Assembly: GCA_020072785.1 (NCBI GenBank)
Contig: JAIQGG010000002.1
Location: 1,178,001-1,242,000, forward strand
Length of the DNA stretch: 64,000 bases
Source of the DNA: Terriglobia bacterium
GTDB taxonomy: Bacteria > Acidobacteriota > Terriglobia > Acidiferrales > UBA7541
Direction: 5' to 3'
Shown here: positions 34,207-43,932 of the stretch, one piece after another
Layout: the number at the start of each line of letters is the position of its first letter
Numbering within the stretch: position 1 is the stretch's first letter
Notes under the pieces: model-generated
The model's input: only the letters and a program-made list of their open reading frames with translations
What the model was told of the DNA's origin: nothing
Databases searched by the model: none
Translations under genes and position numbers: made by a program

Positions 34207-35556
34207 ATGGCCGACCGGCATCGCGTGGTGATTCTGGGAGGCGGGTTCGGCGGGCTCCATGCGGCGCAGGCGCTGAAGCGCGCGCCGGTGGACGTGACCC
34301 TGCTGGACCGCCGCAATTTTCATCTTTTCCAGCCGCTGCTCTATCAGGTGGCCACCGGCTCGCTCTCGCCGGGGGAGATCGCCGCGCCGTTGCGCAGCGT
34401 CTTGAGCCGGCAGAAGAACGCGCGCGTGCTGCTGGGCGAGGCGCAGGATGTGGATCCGCAGGCGCGCCGCGTCCTGCTGCGCGACGGAGCGGCCCTCGAA
34501 TACGACACGCTGATTGTCGCGACCGGCTCGGAAGCCTCTTTCTATGGCAACGAGGCCTGGAGCGAATGGGCGCCCAGCCTCAAGACGGTCGAAGACGCCA
34601 CGGCGATCCGGCACAAGATCCTGTACGCCTTCGAGCGGGCCGAACGCGCCGCGAGCGAGGAAGAGGTTCGCGCGTGTCTTACGTTCGTGATTGTCGGAGC
34701 CGGGGCGACGGGTCTGGAGCTGGCCGGGGCGCTGGCGGAAATTGCCCGGCAGACGCTTAAGAATGATTTCCGGCGCATCCGCCCGCAGGAAGCGCAGATT
34801 ATTCTGCTGGAAGGCGGGCCGCGCGTGCTGGCCGCTTTCCCTGAAGATCTTGCCGCGAAGGCGGAGAGTCTGCTCACGCGGTTGGGCGTGCGGGTACTGA
34901 AGAACGTGCAGGTCACGGCGATCGAGCGTGATGGCGTGGTTTACCGGAGCGGGCAGGAAACGGGGCGCATCCAGGCGAGGACCGTCCTGTGGGCCGGGGG
35001 AATTCAGGCGACGGAGTTCGGCAAGAGGCTCGCCGCGCGCACCGGCGCGGAAACCGACCGCAGCGGCCGCATGAAAGTGCTTCCCGACTTGTCGCTGCGC
35101 AATTTTCCCCAGATCTTCGTCATCGGTGATCTAGCTCTGGTGCACCGCGAGGACGGCCAGGCGCTGCCCGGCGTGGCGCCGGTGGCCATGCAGGAGGGCA
35201 GTTACGTCGCGCGCGCCATTCAGAGGCGGCTGGCCGCCGCCCCGCCTCTGCCCGCCTTCCGCTATGCCGACAAGGGACATCTGGCGGTCATCGGGCGGGC
35301 CGCGGCGGTGGCGAATATTTTGGGGATTCATCTCTCCGGATGGCCGGCCTGGCTGGTCTGGCTCTTTATCCATCTGATGTACATCGTCGAATTCCAGAAT
35401 CGCGTGCTGGTCTTTATTCAGTGGGGCTTCGAATATTTGACGTTCAACCGCGGGGCGCGCCTGATCACCGGCGGCACTGCCGCCGATAGCGTGGAGCAGG
35501 AGACCGCCGCGGCGGGCAGCGGCGACTGCGTTGAAAGGAAGCAAACAGACGGTTAA
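34207..35556 (+). CDS. ndh: Type II NADH dehydrogenase (NDH-2)
   Basis: 449 aa. FAD-binding motif VVILGGGFGGLHAA (residues 7-20), NADH-binding motif FVIVGAGATGLELA, the quinone-side sequence PGVAPVAMQEGSYVA, and a C-terminal hydrophobic/amphipathic anchor (WPAWLVWLFIHLMYIVEFQ) place it as a single-subunit, non-pumping NADH:quinone oxidoreductase on the inner membrane face. It follows amrS by about 60 bases and is the first of the redox genes that continue to 47261. Confidence 0.93.
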   Translation: MADRHRVVILGGGFGGLHAAQALKRAPVDVTLLDRRNFHLFQPLLYQVATGSLSPGEIAAPLRSVLSRQKNARVLLGEAQDVDPQARRVLLRDGAALEYDTLIVATGSEASFYGNEAWSEWAPSLKTVEDATAIRHKILYAFERAERAASEEEVRACLTFVIVGAGATGLELAGALAEIARQTLKNDFRRIRPQEAQIILLEGGPRVLAAFPEDLAAKAESLLTRLGVRVLKNVQVTAIERDGVVYRSGQETGRIQARTVLWAGGIQATEFGKRLAARTGAETDRSGRMKVLPDLSLRNFPQIFVIGDLALVHREDGQALPGVAPVAMQEGSYVARAIQRRLAAAPPLPAFRYADKGHLAVIGRAAAVANILGIHLSGWPAWLVWLFIHLMYIVEFQNRVLVFIQWGFEYLTFNRGARLITGGTAADSVEQETAAAGSGDCVERKQTDG

Positions 35557-35652
35557 GCCGGACTCGGAAGGTAGTGAAGGAAGGACATGCGGAATCCCCG
35601 GCGGGCGGAGGATGAAGGTGGCCGTGTGTTAAAATCCGCGCCGAGGGCTGCC

Positions 35653-37608
35653 ATGACCACGGACAAAGACCGCATGCTGGGGATGGACCGCAATATCACG
35701 CGGCGTGATCTTCTGAATGGATTTGCGCTGGCCGCGGGCGCGGCGCTTGTGCCGGGGGCCATTTTCGGGGCGTTCGATCCCGTGGGCGCGGCGGAGGGCG
35801 GTGCATCGTATTACCCGCCGGCGCTGACCGGAATGCGCGGCAGCCATCCCGGTTCGTTCGAGGTCGCGCACAGCATGCGCGACGGCACGTTTTGGGAGAA
35901 GGCCGGAAAGCCCGAGGATACGGGCGAGCACTACGACCTGGTGATCGTTGGCGGGGGCCTGAGCGGGCTGGCCGCGGCGCATTACTATCGCAAAGCCGCC
36001 GGCGCCGATGCCAAGATCCTGATCATCGAGAATCACGACGATTTTGGCGGGCATGCCAAGCGCAACGAATTCCAGGCGGGAAAAGCATTCCGCCTCGGTT
36101 TTGGCGGCACCTTTTCGATTGAAAGCCCGGCGCCGTACAGCGCGGTGGCCAAGGGGTTGATCGCCGAGTTGGGCATCGATGTTCCGGGCTTTTCAAAAGT
36201 TTATGATCCGAAGATCTATTCCACCCGGGGGATGAGCCAGGGGATGTTCTTCGACAAGGAAACCTTTGGCGCGGACCGTCTGGCGTCTCTGCCCACGGCC
36301 GGAGGGATGGATTCCCAGGCGAAGTTCGGGGCGATGGCGTCGGAAGAGTTTCTGGCGCAGGCGCCGCTTTCCGCTGCGGCGAAAAAGGACCTGGCGCGGC
36401 TGATCAGCGAAAATAAGGACTATCTGCCCGGGCTTAGTTCCGCGGAGAAGAAGGCCAAGCTGGCGCGGATCAGCTACGCGGATTTCCTGACGAAGATCGC
36501 GGGCGTGGACCCGAGCGTGGTGAAAGTGTTTCAGACCATGCTGCACGGGCTGTACGGCTACGGCATGGACGCGGTGCCGGCGCAAGACGCCTGGGGCTTC
36601 AGCTTCCCCGGGTTTGCGGGGATGAATCTGGACCCGGCGCCGGGCAAAGGCATGAACCGCGATTCCATTCCCAATGAAGAGGCGGAGAAGTATTTCTTTC
36701 ACTTTCCGGACGGCAACGCGACGATCGCGCGGCTGCTGGTGCGCGGCCTGATCCCCGCGGCGATTCCGGGAAAGACGGTGGACGACGTAATTCTGGCGCG
36801 CGCGAATTACGCGCGGCTGGACGAAGCTTCCTCGGCGGCGCGCATCCGGCTGAACAGCACGGCGGTGCGGGTGAAGCATGTGGGAGAGGCGAAATCGGCG
36901 AAGGAAGTGGAGGTGGTTTACGCGCGCGAAGGCAAGGCGCACACCGTGCGCGGGGCCAACTGCGTACTGGCCTGCTGGCACGTGGTGATCCCGTACATCT
37001 GCGAGGAGCTGCCGGCGGCGCAAAAAGCAGCGCTGGCCGATTCGGCCAAGGTGCCCATCGTCTACACCAACGTGCTGCTGCGGGACTGGAAAGCGTTCGA
37101 GAAACTCGGCCTCTCCGCGGTGAACGCGCCGGGGAGTTACTTCAGCAGCTTCCAGCTGGACATGCCGGTGAGCATGGGAGGTTACGAGTGCGCGAAGTCA
37201 CCGGAGGAGCCCATCGTGGTGCACATGATGCGCACGCCGTGCCGGCCGGGGCGCTCGGGGCGGGAACAGCACCTGGCGGGGCGCGCGGAGCTGTTCCGCA
37301 CGACGTTTGAAACGTTTGAGCGCAACATCCGCGAACAGCTTGGGCGCACGCTGAGCGGCGGGGGCTTCGACCCGGCGCGGGACATCGCGGCCATTACCGT
37401 CAATCGCTGGCCGCACGGCTACGCCTACCAGTACAACTCGATCTACGACCGCTTCTGGCTGGAGGGCGGGGAGCTGCCCTGCGAAGCGGCCCGGAAACCC
37501 TACGGGCGCATCACCATCGCCAATGCCGACGCCGATGCCTACGCCTACACCGACTGCGCGATAGACCAGGCGTACCGCGCAGTAGAGGAGCTGCGCGCCC
37601 GCGCGTAA
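35653..37608 (+). CDS. Tat-exported FAD amine-oxidase-like protein (spermidine dehydrogenase type)
   Basis: 651 aa. A twin-arginine signal (ITRRDLLNGFALAAGAALV) directs the folded flavoprotein to the periplasm. The FAD motif DLVIVGGGLSGLAAAHYY lies near residue 95, with FGGHAKRNEF following, as in bacterial spermidine dehydrogenase and related flavin oxidoreductases. The substrate is not certain; oxidation of an amine with transfer of electrons to a cytochrome would fit, because the next gene encodes a 23-haem cytochrome. ATG at 35653 follows GAGGG; a TAAAAT site lies about 20 bases upstream. Confidence 0.82.
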   Translation: MTTDKDRMLGMDRNITRRDLLNGFALAAGAALVPGAIFGAFDPVGAAEGGASYYPPALTGMRGSHPGSFEVAHSMRDGTFWEKAGKPEDTGEHYDLVIVGGGLSGLAAAHYYRKAAGADAKILIIENHDDFGGHAKRNEFQAGKAFRLGFGGTFSIESPAPYSAVAKGLIAELGIDVPGFSKVYDPKIYSTRGMSQGMFFDKETFGADRLASLPTAGGMDSQAKFGAMASEEFLAQAPLSAAAKKDLARLISENKDYLPGLSSAEKKAKLARISYADFLTKIAGVDPSVVKVFQTMLHGLYGYGMDAVPAQDAWGFSFPGFAGMNLDPAPGKGMNRDSIPNEEAEKYFFHFPDGNATIARLLVRGLIPAAIPGKTVDDVILARANYARLDEASSAARIRLNSTAVRVKHVGEAKSAKEVEVVYAREGKAHTVRGANCVLACWHVVIPYICEELPAAQKAALADSAKVPIVYTNVLLRDWKAFEKLGLSAVNAPGSYFSSFQLDMPVSMGGYECAKSPEEPIVVHMMRTPCRPGRSGREQHLAGRAELFRTTFETFERNIREQLGRTLSGGGFDPARDIAAITVNRWPHGYAYQYNSIYDRFWLEGGELPCEAARKPYGRITIANADADAYAYTDCAIDQAYRAVEELRARA

Positions 37609-37748
37609 TTTTTCCGGGCGTGCATTCTTGGCAACAATTCCGCGGGGATTGTCATCCAACCGGCGGACTCCCATGCTAGCCTCAGCGTACCCACCCTCTT
37701 GTACGACAAATGCCAGGTGAGCTTTTGCGCCGATCAAAACTTCCGCGA

Positions 37749-39671
37749 ATGCGTTTCCTGCTCGCGTGCCTGCCGGTGATTGCGGCGGGGCAGCTGCTGG
37801 GCGCTCCGGCGGCGCCGGCGCAGATCTCTCCCGGGCCGCTTTCGAAAGCGCACCAGTCACTGAGCGGGGCGACGCAGTGCACCAGTTGCCATGTGCTGCG
37901 CATGGGCTCGGCGGAGCTAAAGTGCCTGGACTGCCATACGGAGATTGCGCGGCGGCTGCGCGAGCATCGCGGGCTGCACGCCGCGGTGGTCCAGGATGCG
38001 GCGCCGGGCAAGGAGTGCGCGCGTTGCCATTCCGAGCATAACGGAGAGGATTTCCAGCTCATTCACTGGGAGACCCCGCTGGCGTCGTTTGACCATCGCA
38101 AGACCGGGTACGCGCTGGAAGGGAAGCACGCCGCGCTGGATTGCAAGCGCTGCCACACCGCGGAACACATCACGGCGGAAGAGCGCAGCCAGATCCGCAT
38201 GAAGGACCTGGGGCGCAGCTGGCTGGGGCTGACGCGCGATTGCGTAAGCTGCCACAAGGACCCGCACAGCGGGCATCTGGGCAACAACTGCACGCAGTGC
38301 CACAACTTCACGGACTGGAAAGCGGGAGCGCAATTCGATCATTCCAAGACGCGTTTTCCGCTGACCGGGCTGCACGTGCGGGTGGCCTGCGCCAAATGCC
38401 ACGTTTCCGGGGGGCCGGAGGGAAAGGCGCAGTACAGCGGGCTGGCGTTTGCGGCTTGCGCGGACTGCCACAAAGATCCGCATCGCGGGGCCTTTCGGCA
38501 GGCCTGCGAGGCATGCCACAGCACGGAGGGCTGGCGGCAGGTGCGCCTGGGACAGACCTTCGATCACGCCAAGACGGCGTATCCGCTGCTCGGCAAGCAT
38601 CAGGAAGTGGGCTGCGTAAAGTGCCACGGGGGAGCGGATTTTCACAAGCCGCTCGCGCATACCCTGTGCGCCGATTGCCACAAGCCCGATCCACACCAGG
38701 GGCAGTTCCGGGAGCGCGCGGGAGGCGGCGACTGCGCGGGGTGCCACACGGTCAATGGCTTCAAGCCTTCCACGTTCGGCGTGAAGGAACACGGCACCTC
38801 GCAGTATCCGCTGGCGGGCAAGCACGCCGAGGTGGCCTGCGCGAAATGCCATCTGCCGGCGGGCGCGGCGACGCTCTACAAGATCAAGTTCGAGCGCTGC
38901 CTGGATTGCCACAGTGATGTGCATCGCGGGCAGTTCGCGGCGGCGCCGTATCTGGGGAAGTGCGAAAGCTGCCATACCGTCGAGGGATTCCACCCGGCGA
39001 AGTTCACCCTGGCGCAGCATGCGAAGACGCGCTTTCCGCTGGAAGGCGCGCACCCGGCGGTGGTCTGCAAGGATTGCCATCGCGAAGAGTCGATCAACGG
39101 GGAACGCACGGCGCGCTATCGCTTCGAGGACCGCACCTGCACGGCCTGCCACAAAGATCCGCACGAAGGGAAATTCCGCTCCTGGATGGAGCGCGTGCGC
39201 AGCGACGGCACGCGCGCGGGATGCCGGGCCTGCCATTCGCTGCAGTCCTGGAGGGACGCCGCGGGATTTGACCACTCGACGACGAAGTTTGCGCTGACCG
39301 GAGCGCACCGCGGAGTGGCCTGCTCCGGGTGCCACAAGCCCAGCGGGGCGGAAGCCGCGGCGCGCGAACTGGCCTTCCGCACGGCGCCGACGGTGTGCAG
39401 CGAGTGTCACGCGGATCCGCACGGCGGGCAATTTGCGCGCGGTGGCAAGGCTACGGATTGCACCGGCTGCCACAGCACGGCGAAATGGGTTCCCTCGCGT
39501 TTCGATCACGAGCGGAATACGGTATTCCCGCTGAAGGGGGCGCACGAGCGCGTTTCCTGCGGTTCCTGTCACAAACTTGTGGAAGAGAGAGACGGGAAAA
39601 ACGTGCTCCTGTACAAGCCGACCCCGAAGGCTTGCGTGGAATGCCACGGGGACCGAGAGTTCCCCAATTAG
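37749..39671 (+). CDS. 23-haem c-type cytochrome, exported
   Basis: 640 aa from the ATG at 37749 (an in-frame ATG at 37710 would lengthen the leader). The signal peptide MRFLLACLPVIAAGQLLG is followed by 23 CXXCH haem sites from end to end. Repeated landmarks are CHKDPHxG(H/A/K)F and FDHxKTxFPLxGxH, which provide extra His as distal ligands. It resembles the next gene in the FDH-KT-FPL-G-H motif, so both derive from one module. A periplasmic or surface electron conductor is likely. Confidence 0.92.
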   Translation: MRFLLACLPVIAAGQLLGAPAAPAQISPGPLSKAHQSLSGATQCTSCHVLRMGSAELKCLDCHTEIARRLREHRGLHAAVVQDAAPGKECARCHSEHNGEDFQLIHWETPLASFDHRKTGYALEGKHAALDCKRCHTAEHITAEERSQIRMKDLGRSWLGLTRDCVSCHKDPHSGHLGNNCTQCHNFTDWKAGAQFDHSKTRFPLTGLHVRVACAKCHVSGGPEGKAQYSGLAFAACADCHKDPHRGAFRQACEACHSTEGWRQVRLGQTFDHAKTAYPLLGKHQEVGCVKCHGGADFHKPLAHTLCADCHKPDPHQGQFRERAGGGDCAGCHTVNGFKPSTFGVKEHGTSQYPLAGKHAEVACAKCHLPAGAATLYKIKFERCLDCHSDVHRGQFAAAPYLGKCESCHTVEGFHPAKFTLAQHAKTRFPLEGAHPAVVCKDCHREESINGERTARYRFEDRTCTACHKDPHEGKFRSWMERVRSDGTRAGCRACHSLQSWRDAAGFDHSTTKFALTGAHRGVACSGCHKPSGAEAAARELAFRTAPTVCSECHADPHGGQFARGGKATDCTGCHSTAKWVPSRFDHERNTVFPLKGAHERVSCGSCHKLVEERDGKNVLLYKPTPKACVECHGDREFPN

Positions 39672-40025
39672 ACGAGGGCGAGTACCCGCGGATCCCTAAA
39701 GAGCCTTCGCGAAAAATCTACACAGAGTGTGGAAAACCTTCCCGCAACTTGTTTCCGTACAACAGGTTTGCAGGGAAAAGCGCCTCGCTTGTCCGGAATT
39801 TCCGAGCTTGCTGAGAGCCTGTCTGGGGGCAATTTTGCCTGTTACAGCAAATTCATAAACCGAGAACAACCAATGGCCGATGGAATGCAACAGAAGTCTC
39901 TAGATAACAGGTCGGTAAGGGCTCGGACAGGCCGGCTCCGGAATAGCTTGAGGACGTTGGACGGATACTGTCCCTGCGGTCAGTTACGCGGCGCGCCCAA
40001 GCCTCGTAACATAATTTGAAGTTCG
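39672..40025. other. Intergenic region between the two cytochrome genes
   Basis: About 350 bases, less GC-rich than the genes either side. I looked for a cyclic-di-GMP (GEMM) riboswitch, which precedes cytochrome genes in Geobacter, and did not find its conserved core. No gene is evident; the length leaves room for a promoter, so the second cytochrome may be separately controlled. Confidence 0.45.
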
Positions 40026-42218
40026 GTGGAAGCCACTTCCGGTCTGTGTGCGAGGTGCGTCTCTTTGGCGACAGGTCTGCCACTCCTGCTGCAGCTGTTG
40101 TTGTTTCTGCTGGGTCAGCCCGGTATGGCACAGGCGCGCCCGGAAGTGCCGCAAGTCTCCGCGCGCAATCCGCACGGGCCGCTGACGATTCCTTGCGAGA
40201 ACTGCCACACGTTCACGAGCTGGAAGCCCATCCGCAGCGTTCCAGAGTTCGATCATAGCCACACGCGCTTTCCGCTGCGCGGCATGCACGAAGGGGTGCG
40301 CTGCCGGCAGTGCCACGTCCTCGAAGTATTCAGCAATATCGGGTCGCGCTGCTCGGATTGCCATGCGGACCTGCATCGCGGGCAGTTCGGGGCGCGCTGC
40401 GAGCAGTGCCACACGGTGAAGGGCTGGAGCGTGGCGGTCAAAGCGGTGCAGAACCATCAGAACCGCTTCCCGCTGGTCGGGGCCCATGCGGTGGTCGATT
40501 GCGAAAGCTGCCACCGCGGAGGAGCGACCGGGCAGTTTAGCGGACTGCCCACCGACTGCGTGTCCTGCCACAGCAAGGACTACCAGGGCGCCAAGGGGCC
40601 GGACCATCAGGTGCTGGGTTTTCCCACCACCTGTCAGGTTTGCCATTCCATGAGCAGCTGGTTCGGGGCGTCGTTTGACCATTTGGGCTTCACGGGATAC
40701 GCGCTCACGGGGGCCCATGCCAGGCTGGATTGCCTGGCCTGCCACGTCGGGGGCCAGTTCAAGGGCACGCCGGCGAATTGTTACGCGTGCCACGCCAAGG
40801 ACTATAACGCGACGCAAGACCCCAATCACGCGCAGGCCGGGTTTCCGACGGATTGCGGCACCTGCCACACCACGGCGAGCTGGGCCGGGGCCAAATTTGA
40901 CCACAACACGTTCACGAAATTTCCGCTGACGGGTGCGCACGTCAACGTGCCATGCTCGCAATGCCACGTCAACGGGAAATACGCGGGGACGCCAACGGAC
41001 TGCGCGGCGTGCCACCTGCCGGATTACCAGAAAACGACGAACCCGAATCACGTGCAGGGCGGATTTCCGCAGACGTGCGACGTCTGCCATAACACGACGG
41101 CGTGGCAGCCGGCGAGTTACGATCACAACAAGACCGCGTTTCCGCTGACGGGGGCGCACGTCAACGTGCCGTGCGCGCAGTGCCATATCAACGGCAAGTA
41201 TGCGGGAACACCGACGGACTGCGCGGCGTGCCACTTGCCTGATTACCAGAAGACGACGAACCCCAATCACGCGGCGGCGGGATTCCCGCAGACGTGCGCC
41301 GTCTGCCACAACACCGCGGCGTGGCAGCCGGCGATCTTCGACCACAGCAAGACGGTGTTTCCGCTGACGGGGGCGCACGTCAATGTGGCCTGCACGCAGT
41401 GCCATATCAATGGGAAGTACGCGGGCACGCCGACGAACTGCGCCGCATGCCATCTGACCGACTACCAGAAGACGACCAACCCGAATCACGCGGCGGCCGG
41501 GTTCCCGACAGATTGTTCGCTGTGCCATTCCACGGCGTCGTGGGCGGGGGCGACGTTCAATCACAACCAGACGCAGTTTCCGCTGACGGGGGCGCACGTC
41601 AACGCGGCCTGTTCGCAGTGCCACAGCAGCGGAGTGTACAAGGGGCTGAGCACGGACTGCGTCTCGTGCCACCTGCAGAACTACAACAGCACCACGAATC
41701 CCAACCACGTGGCGGCAGGTTACCCGCAGCAGTGCAACATTTGCCACAACACCACGGCGTGGCAACCGGCGACGTTCGATCACAGCAAGACGGCGTTTCC
41801 GCTGACCGGGGCGCACGTGAGCGTGCCGTGCGCGAGCTGTCACATCGCCGGGGTCTATGCCGGGACGCCGACGGACTGCTATTCCTGCCACAAGAAGGAA
41901 TATCAGAGCACCACCGACCCCAACCACGTGGCCGCGGCGTTTCCGACGACCTGCCAGACCTGCCACACGACGTCGAGCTGGCTGGGGGCGACGTTCAATC
42001 ACACCTGGTTCCCGATCTATTCGGGGACGCACCAGGGGAAGTGGACGACGTGCGCCGACTGCCACGTCAATTCCGCGAACTACGCGGCGTTTTCCTGCAT
42101 CACCTGCCACACCCATGCCCAGTCGAATGTGGATCCGCAGCATTCCGGCGTGAGCGGGTACGCGTACAGCGCGACAAGCTGTTACTCCTGCCACCCGCAG
42201 GGAGTCGCGGGGAATTGA
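40026..42218 (+). CDS. 28-haem c-type cytochrome with 73-residue tri-haem repeats
   Basis: 730 aa from a GTG at 40026 (start uncertain; a TTG at 40065 would also leave the signal helix LATGLPLLLQLLLFLLGQ). It has 28 CXXCH sites. From residue about 177 the protein is six near-identical modules of 73-74 aa, each with three CXXCH and three extra His (in PNH, FDH or FNH, and GAH), enough for bis-His ligation of three haems. The final CXXCH is 12 residues from the end. No membrane anchor besides the leader. It probably forms an extended haem wire in the periplasm or through the outer-membrane barrel encoded next. Confidence 0.92.
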   Translation: MEATSGLCARCVSLATGLPLLLQLLLFLLGQPGMAQARPEVPQVSARNPHGPLTIPCENCHTFTSWKPIRSVPEFDHSHTRFPLRGMHEGVRCRQCHVLEVFSNIGSRCSDCHADLHRGQFGARCEQCHTVKGWSVAVKAVQNHQNRFPLVGAHAVVDCESCHRGGATGQFSGLPTDCVSCHSKDYQGAKGPDHQVLGFPTTCQVCHSMSSWFGASFDHLGFTGYALTGAHARLDCLACHVGGQFKGTPANCYACHAKDYNATQDPNHAQAGFPTDCGTCHTTASWAGAKFDHNTFTKFPLTGAHVNVPCSQCHVNGKYAGTPTDCAACHLPDYQKTTNPNHVQGGFPQTCDVCHNTTAWQPASYDHNKTAFPLTGAHVNVPCAQCHINGKYAGTPTDCAACHLPDYQKTTNPNHAAAGFPQTCAVCHNTAAWQPAIFDHSKTVFPLTGAHVNVACTQCHINGKYAGTPTNCAACHLTDYQKTTNPNHAAAGFPTDCSLCHSTASWAGATFNHNQTQFPLTGAHVNAACSQCHSSGVYKGLSTDCVSCHLQNYNSTTNPNHVAAGYPQQCNICHNTTAWQPATFDHSKTAFPLTGAHVSVPCASCHIAGVYAGTPTDCYSCHKKEYQSTTDPNHVAAAFPTTCQTCHTTSSWLGATFNHTWFPIYSGTHQGKWTTCADCHVNSANYAAFSCITCHTHAQSNVDPQHSGVSGYAYSATSCYSCHPQGVAGN
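40554..41873 (+). repeat. Six tandem 219-222-base units within the cytochrome gene
   Basis: Units begin at 40554, 40776, 40998, 41217, 41436 and 41655. The middle ones (40998 to 41435) are closest, sharing long stretches of identical bases, which points to recent duplication or gene conversion; a partial seventh follows. Confidence 0.85.
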
Positions 42219-42228
42219 TGAGCAGCGC

Positions 42229-43932
42229 ATGAGATCCGGCGCGGTTATGGTGGCGCTGCTTTTCCTGGCGGGGGCGGGCGCCGCGCAGCAAAAGAGCGAG
42301 ACCTCTCCGGTGTTCCATGTGAAATACGTGGCCGAGGGCATCGTTTATCTCGACGCCGGGCGCAACGCGGGGCTGGCCGAGCATCAGGTGCTAAAGATTG
42401 TGCCGCCGGCGGCGGGCGCAGGGGCCAGCCGCGGCGAGCAACTGCAAGCCGAGGAAATCGCGACGATCGAGGTCAGCGCGCTGGCGGATGCCTCGGCGGT
42501 TTGCGAGATTGTGACGTCCACGCGCCCGCTGCGCGCCGGCGACGTGGCCATCCTTCCCCCGGGGACGGAGGCCGCGGCGGCACCGGCTTCGGCGGGAGTA
42601 GCGCGACCGTACCTGCAGGTGCTTTCCTTCACAACCGGGGATCCTCTGGACGAAGAGGTGCGCGAAGCGTTGCCGCGGCAACGGCCGCTGCCGGAGATCA
42701 ACCGCGCGCGCGGACGAATTGGGGTGGAATACAGCTCGGTGTACGGGCGCGGAAGCACCGCTTCGAGCAACTCCGAACTGGGGCTGGTGCTGCGCGCGGA
42801 CATGACGCGGCTCGGGGGCAGTTACTGGAATTTCAGCGGCTACTGGCGCGGGCGGCTGAATCACCATTCCGGCTCGCAGCCGCAGACGATCAACGATCTC
42901 ATCAATCGCACGTACCAGCTCAACTTTGTTTACAACAACCCGTATTCCTCGCTGGTGGCGGGAGCGGGCCGCCTGTACTTGCCGTGGGCCAGCAGCCTGG
43001 ACGCGATAGACGGGGGCTACGCCGGACTGCGCACCTTCAATGGGATGATCGCGGGAGTGTTCGCGGGCTCCACGCCCGACCCCGCCTCCTGGGACTACCA
43101 GCCGGACCGGCGGATCGGGGGACTTTTCGTGAACCTCGAGCGCGGGCGGTTTGAGGGCCTGCACCTGATCAGCACGGGGGGCGTGGCCATTTCGACGATC
43201 GGCTGGCGCGCGGAAAGGCAGTTCGGGTTTGCGGAAAACACGCTGAGCTATAAACGCTGGGTAACGCTGTACCACTCGATGCAGGTGGATCTGCCGCATA
43301 CCTACACGGCCGCCAATCCCGCCAACCCGGCGACCCCGATCGCCACCACGTATGGGGGAATCAACCGCAGCTACCTGACGCTGCGCTTTCAGCCGCACCC
43401 GCGCCTGGCCTTCGATTTGAATCACAGCTATTTCCGGGGCATGCCGACGTTCGACCCGGTGCTGATCGGCACCGGGCTGCTGGACAAATATCTGTTCCAG
43501 GGTTTGAGCGGGGGGGTGCGCGCGGAAGTGGTGCGGCACGTCACGCTGTACACCAGCATCGGGCGCAGCAACCGGACGGGGGATACCAAGCCTTCCTGGA
43601 ATCAGATGTACGGGATCACCCTCGGCAGGGTCCTGAACACGGCGTGGCGCGCCGATCTGCGCTATTCGCGCTTCGACAGCGTGATCGGGCAGGGAAGTTA
43701 CGAGTCGCTCTCGCTCTCCCGGCAATTGCGGGAAGATCTGCGCTGGGAAGCGCAGGCCGGCTTTCAGCGGCTGAATTCGCTGAATGCCACGAGCGCCACT
43801 TCGCATTTCGCCACTACGCAGATGGACTGGTCGCCCGGGCGGCATCTCTTCCTGCAGGGAGGATTCACCTGGCAGCGCGGCGGGCTGGTGAACTACGACC
43901 AGCTCTTATTCGTGGTGGGAGAGAGGTTTTAG
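42229..43932 (+). CDS. Outer-membrane beta-barrel protein of the cytochrome cluster
   Basis: 567 aa. Signal peptide (MRSGAVMVALLFLAGAGAAQ), then a small N-terminal beta domain (VYLDAGRNAGLAEHQVLKIV, about residues 38-60), then alternating amphipathic strands from residue about 160 to the end, finishing in Phe (VVGERF) as outer-membrane barrels do. It starts 10 bases after the 28-haem gene. Position and fold suggest a pore that houses or docks the cytochrome, a role like MtrB or Geobacter OmbB, although no sequence similarity to those is visible to me. Confidence 0.78.
   Translation: MRSGAVMVALLFLAGAGAAQQKSETSPVFHVKYVAEGIVYLDAGRNAGLAEHQVLKIVPPAAGAGASRGEQLQAEEIATIEVSALADASAVCEIVTSTRPLRAGDVAILPPGTEAAAAPASAGVARPYLQVLSFTTGDPLDEEVREALPRQRPLPEINRARGRIGVEYSSVYGRGSTASSNSELGLVLRADMTRLGGSYWNFSGYWRGRLNHHSGSQPQTINDLINRTYQLNFVYNNPYSSLVAGAGRLYLPWASSLDAIDGGYAGLRTFNGMIAGVFAGSTPDPASWDYQPDRRIGGLFVNLERGRFEGLHLISTGGVAISTIGWRAERQFGFAENTLSYKRWVTLYHSMQVDLPHTYTAANPANPATPIATTYGGINRSYLTLRFQPHPRLAFDLNHSYFRGMPTFDPVLIGTGLLDKYLFQGLSGGVRAEVVRHVTLYTSIGRSNRTGDTKPSWNQMYGITLGRVLNTAWRADLRYSRFDSVIGQGSYESLSLSRQLREDLRWEAQAGFQRLNSLNATSATSHFATTQMDWSPGRHLFLQGGFTWQRGGLVNYDQLLFVVGERF

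Noticed and set aside
39672-40025. Possible GEMM (cyclic-di-GMP) riboswitch upstream of the 28-haem cytochrome
   Set aside because: Such riboswitches precede cytochromes in Geobacter, but the conserved core sequences and tetraloop receptor are not seen here.
40554-41873. CRISPR-like array
   Set aside because: The regular repeats are 219-222 bases, all in frame and encode haem modules; there are no spacers.
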